Positions 22,282 through 23,365 of a stretch of 23,365 nt of DNA are shown here, in pieces. The position numbers were made by a program, and so were the translations under genes. Below the pieces are notes generated by a model. That model was given only the letters and a program-made list of their open reading frames with translations, did not search any database and was not told where the DNA came from. The stretch's first letter is position 1; each line of letters starts with the position of its first letter. Origin of the DNA: UBA11855 sp964591705. Lineage in GTDB: Archaea; Thermoproteota; Bathyarchaeia; Bathyarchaeales; Bathycorpusculaceae. The stretch covers positions 1-23,365 of the forward strand of contig CAZQCX010000022.1 of the NCBI GenBank assembly GCA_964591705.1, in the 5' to 3' direction.

Positions 22282-22758
22282 CTACTTCATTTCTTCCTTG
22301 AAAATCTCTTCGAGCATTTTCTTGTTAATGCCGATTTCTTCTGCCAAACCCTTCGTCATCTTGACGTAAGTTCGGAATAGACTCTGAAGGATCTCTGATT
22401 TTTCGCTCTCAGTGAGTTCTTTTTCCTCAGCAAGCAAAAGGGCGAACCATTTTCCTGCATTCGTTAGCCGATAAGCTTTGATCCAGATGATTCTTCCCTC
22501 TCTTTCGTTCTTTTCCATTTCCTCATTCAAGACGCCCAGTTTGGTGAGGGACTTTAGGTTTTCGATGATGGTCTTGTTTGAGAAGTTGAGCTTTTTGAAA
22601 AGGTCTCTTTGGTAGATGTTTTTTGAAACGCCCTGCTTGAGCGAGAAACGCAACAGGTCAACTGCAGCTTTGGAGCCAAAGATGGCGCTCAGAATCTTGT
22701 CTTTCTCTTCGGTTGGAAGAAACACTACATAGGGATGTAATTCTTCAGTCAAAGCCAA
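22282..22758 (-). CDS. winged-helix transcriptional regulator
   Basis: A 158-residue protein that seems to start at TTG 22758 (a second TTG two codons later is possible). The DNA-binding domain lies at about 25-110. QRDLFKKLNFSNKTIIENL supplies the helix-turn-helix with its recognition helix, and LTKLGVLNEEME to IIWIKAYRLTNAGKW forms the wing and dimer-side strand. The C-terminal 45 residues are a charged helix. It is ArsR/MarR-like in outline, but I cannot name the subfamily or ligand. It lies directly upstream of mobB and downstream of the SRP RNA on the same strand. Control of molybdenum-cofactor genes is possible but unproven. Confidence 0.78.
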   Translation of the reverse strand: MALTEELHPYVVFLPTEEKDKILSAIFGSKAAVDLLRFSLKQGVSKNIYQRDLFKKLNFSNKTIIENLKSLTKLGVLNEEMEKNEREGRIIWIKAYRLTNAGKWFALLLAEEKELTESEKSEILQSLFRTYVKMTKGLAEEIGINKKMLEEIFKEEMK

Positions 22759-23068
22759 TCAGTGATCTAACTTGGGCAGCGTTCACATTTAAGATTTATG
22801 ATCACGAGCCATCGCTGAGACAAGAGCAGCGGGTCACTGCAGTTCGACGCCCAGACTCCGTCGAGAACCCTCATGCCCTAGCCTACTACCCGCACCCCCT
22901 TGAGCGCGTAACGTCCAAACTTAGGTTGCTCTCTCCCGAGCCTGGCCGGGTTCGCCTGGTAAACTCCGAATTCGACTTCCCTACGGAAGCCGCACGGAGA
23001 CCGCCAGCCCCAAAGGACGGATAGTCACTGGTTCGGACATGAAAGTCTCGGCGGCCTTTTGCGCCTCA

Positions 23069-23080
23069 TCCGCAGCTGTC
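23069..23080. other. plus-strand ORF over the SRP RNA is spurious
   Basis: The plus strand opposite the regulator start and the SRP RNA is open for about 100 codons (22713-23024). This is explained by the G/C-rich, stop-poor RNA gene on the other strand and is not annotated as a gene. Confidence 0.6.
23069..23080 (-). other. SRP RNA 5' loop region
   Basis: This short stretch lies within the 5' domain of the SRP RNA on the minus strand, in the part expected to form the terminal loops that contact each other in archaeal SRP. I mark it only as part of the RNA and see no separate feature. Confidence 0.2.
23069..23080 (+). other. no separate plus-strand feature
   Basis: Nothing independent of the SRP RNA is visible on the plus strand here. 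Confidence 0.2.
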
Positions 23081-23168
23081 AGCCCGTCATGTAGAGGGTT
23101 TACGGTTCAAGGGACCCCTACCCCCCCGCCTGAGACCCACTGCCGAACAATGTGAGGCTGAACAAATC

Positions 23169-23180
23169 TATAAACTTTAG
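23169..23180 (-). promoter_or_regulatory. TATA box and BRE of the SRP RNA gene
   Basis: The minus strand reads CTAAAG (23180-23175) directly followed by TTTATA (23174-23169), a good archaeal BRE plus TATA box. A start 22 bases past the box falls at about 23147, just before the closing helix of the RNA. The agreement between promoter spacing and RNA folding supports both calls. Confidence 0.75.
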
Positions 23181-23223
23181 TTATTGCAATCTTCAGTCCG
23201 GTTCTCAACTTGGGGAAGCTAGT

Positions 23224-23331
23224 TTGCGTGAGCTTCTCAAGCGCGATACTATGATCAGAAGGATTCGGGCGTGCATTACCGTTGTTTCCAAGGCCGGCGT
23301 TGTTATGGTTTTAGTTTACGTGTCTGGCTAG
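23224..23331 (+). CDS. possible 35-residue peptide (doubtful)
   Basis: A frame from TTG 23224 to TAG 23331 has a GGGGAAG about eight bases upstream. It would encode a basic start (RELLKRDTMIRRIR) and a hydrophobic end (VVSKAGVVMVLVYVSG), like a very small membrane-associated peptide. I recognise nothing, and a 35-codon frame is easily found by chance. It diverges from the SRP RNA gene. The last 34 bases of the window show only an AGGGAG that might precede another gene. Confidence 0.25.
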   Translation: MRELLKRDTMIRRIRACITVVSKAGVVMVLVYVSG

Positions 23332-23365
23332 AAAAGAGGAAAACTAGGGAGATTGTCTTCAAGGT

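Larger units (their letters stand above)
22824..23147 (-). ncRNA. ffs: signal recognition particle RNA (archaeal 7S RNA)
   Basis: The RNA is about 324 bases, the normal archaeal size. It is the scaffold for SRP19 and SRP54 and targets ribosomes to the membrane. On the minus strand the 5' domain has GGCGGGGGGG then GGGGTCCCTTG and AACCGTAAACC, the archaeal Alu-like signature. The SRP54 site in helix 8 is clear near 22920-22955: AGGCGAACCCGGCCAGG, a CTC-GGGA-GAG tetraloop stem, then AGCAACC. GGGA fits the GNRA loop rule. The ends close: GCAGTGGGTC (23143-23134) pairs with GACCCGCTGC (22835-22826) over ten positions with one G-U pair, forming helix 1. Ends are estimated from that helix and the promoter, good to a few bases. 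Confidence 0.92.

Noticed and set aside
22713..23024. 103-codon plus-strand ORF at the right end
   Set aside because: It is antisense to the SRP RNA and to the start of the winged-helix gene; the Pro/Arg-rich translation reflects the G/C-rich RNA sequence.
1..23365. tRNA or rRNA genes
   Set aside because: I scanned for T-loop and anticodon-arm patterns and conserved rRNA blocks by eye and saw none; a dedicated search could still find an intron-containing tRNA.

Overview
The window looks archaeal. It carries a cdvB-like/cdvA/cdvB/cdvC (ESCRT-type) cell-division cluster, a NucS mismatch endonuclease, an archaeal-type SRP RNA behind a TATA/BRE promoter, and several genes that seem to start at TTG or be leaderless. 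The Cdv cluster together with HdrA-type redox genes and a BMP nucleoside transporter suggests a TACK-group anaerobe, perhaps Bathyarchaeia-like. That taxonomic placement is inference from gene content only.

Left part (1-2000): a worn accessory patch. It holds the 5' end of a DDE transposase leaving the left edge (minus), a GNAT acetyltransferase (plus), a doubtful 63-residue ORF, a GGGTTG-type low-complexity tract, and a truncated Cas1 C-terminal half with no CRISPR array or other cas genes.

Central redox and repair part (2000-9080): a rubredoxin domain fused to a ThDP-dependent pyruvate oxidase/acetolactate-synthase-like enzyme, NucS, a small SAM methyltransferase, and a two-gene unit of a six-cluster polyferredoxin and an HdrA fused to an MvhD-like [2Fe-2S] domain. 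The last two overlap at ATGA and probably form one electron-transfer complex. No HdrB, HdrC or hydrogenase subunit is present in the window.

Transport and salvage part (9080-16750): an APC amino-acid permease (minus), then a phosphoribosyltransferase and a nucleoside phosphorylase (plus), converging on a four-gene BMP-family ABC transporter (binding protein, ATPase, two permeases, minus). Together these make a self-contained nucleoside uptake and base-salvage module. A DUF6899-like gene and a small hypothetical gene follow upstream on the minus strand.

Cell-division part (17600-21600): a small two-helix membrane protein diverges from four genes in the order ESCRT-III paralogue, cdvA, cdvB, cdvC, each with a clear Shine-Dalgarno sequence. 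The cdvC 3' end faces mobB across a long imperfect inverted repeat.

Right part (21740-23365): mobB and a winged-helix regulator (minus), then the SRP RNA gene (minus) with a well-placed promoter. A weak 35-residue ORF lies beyond it.
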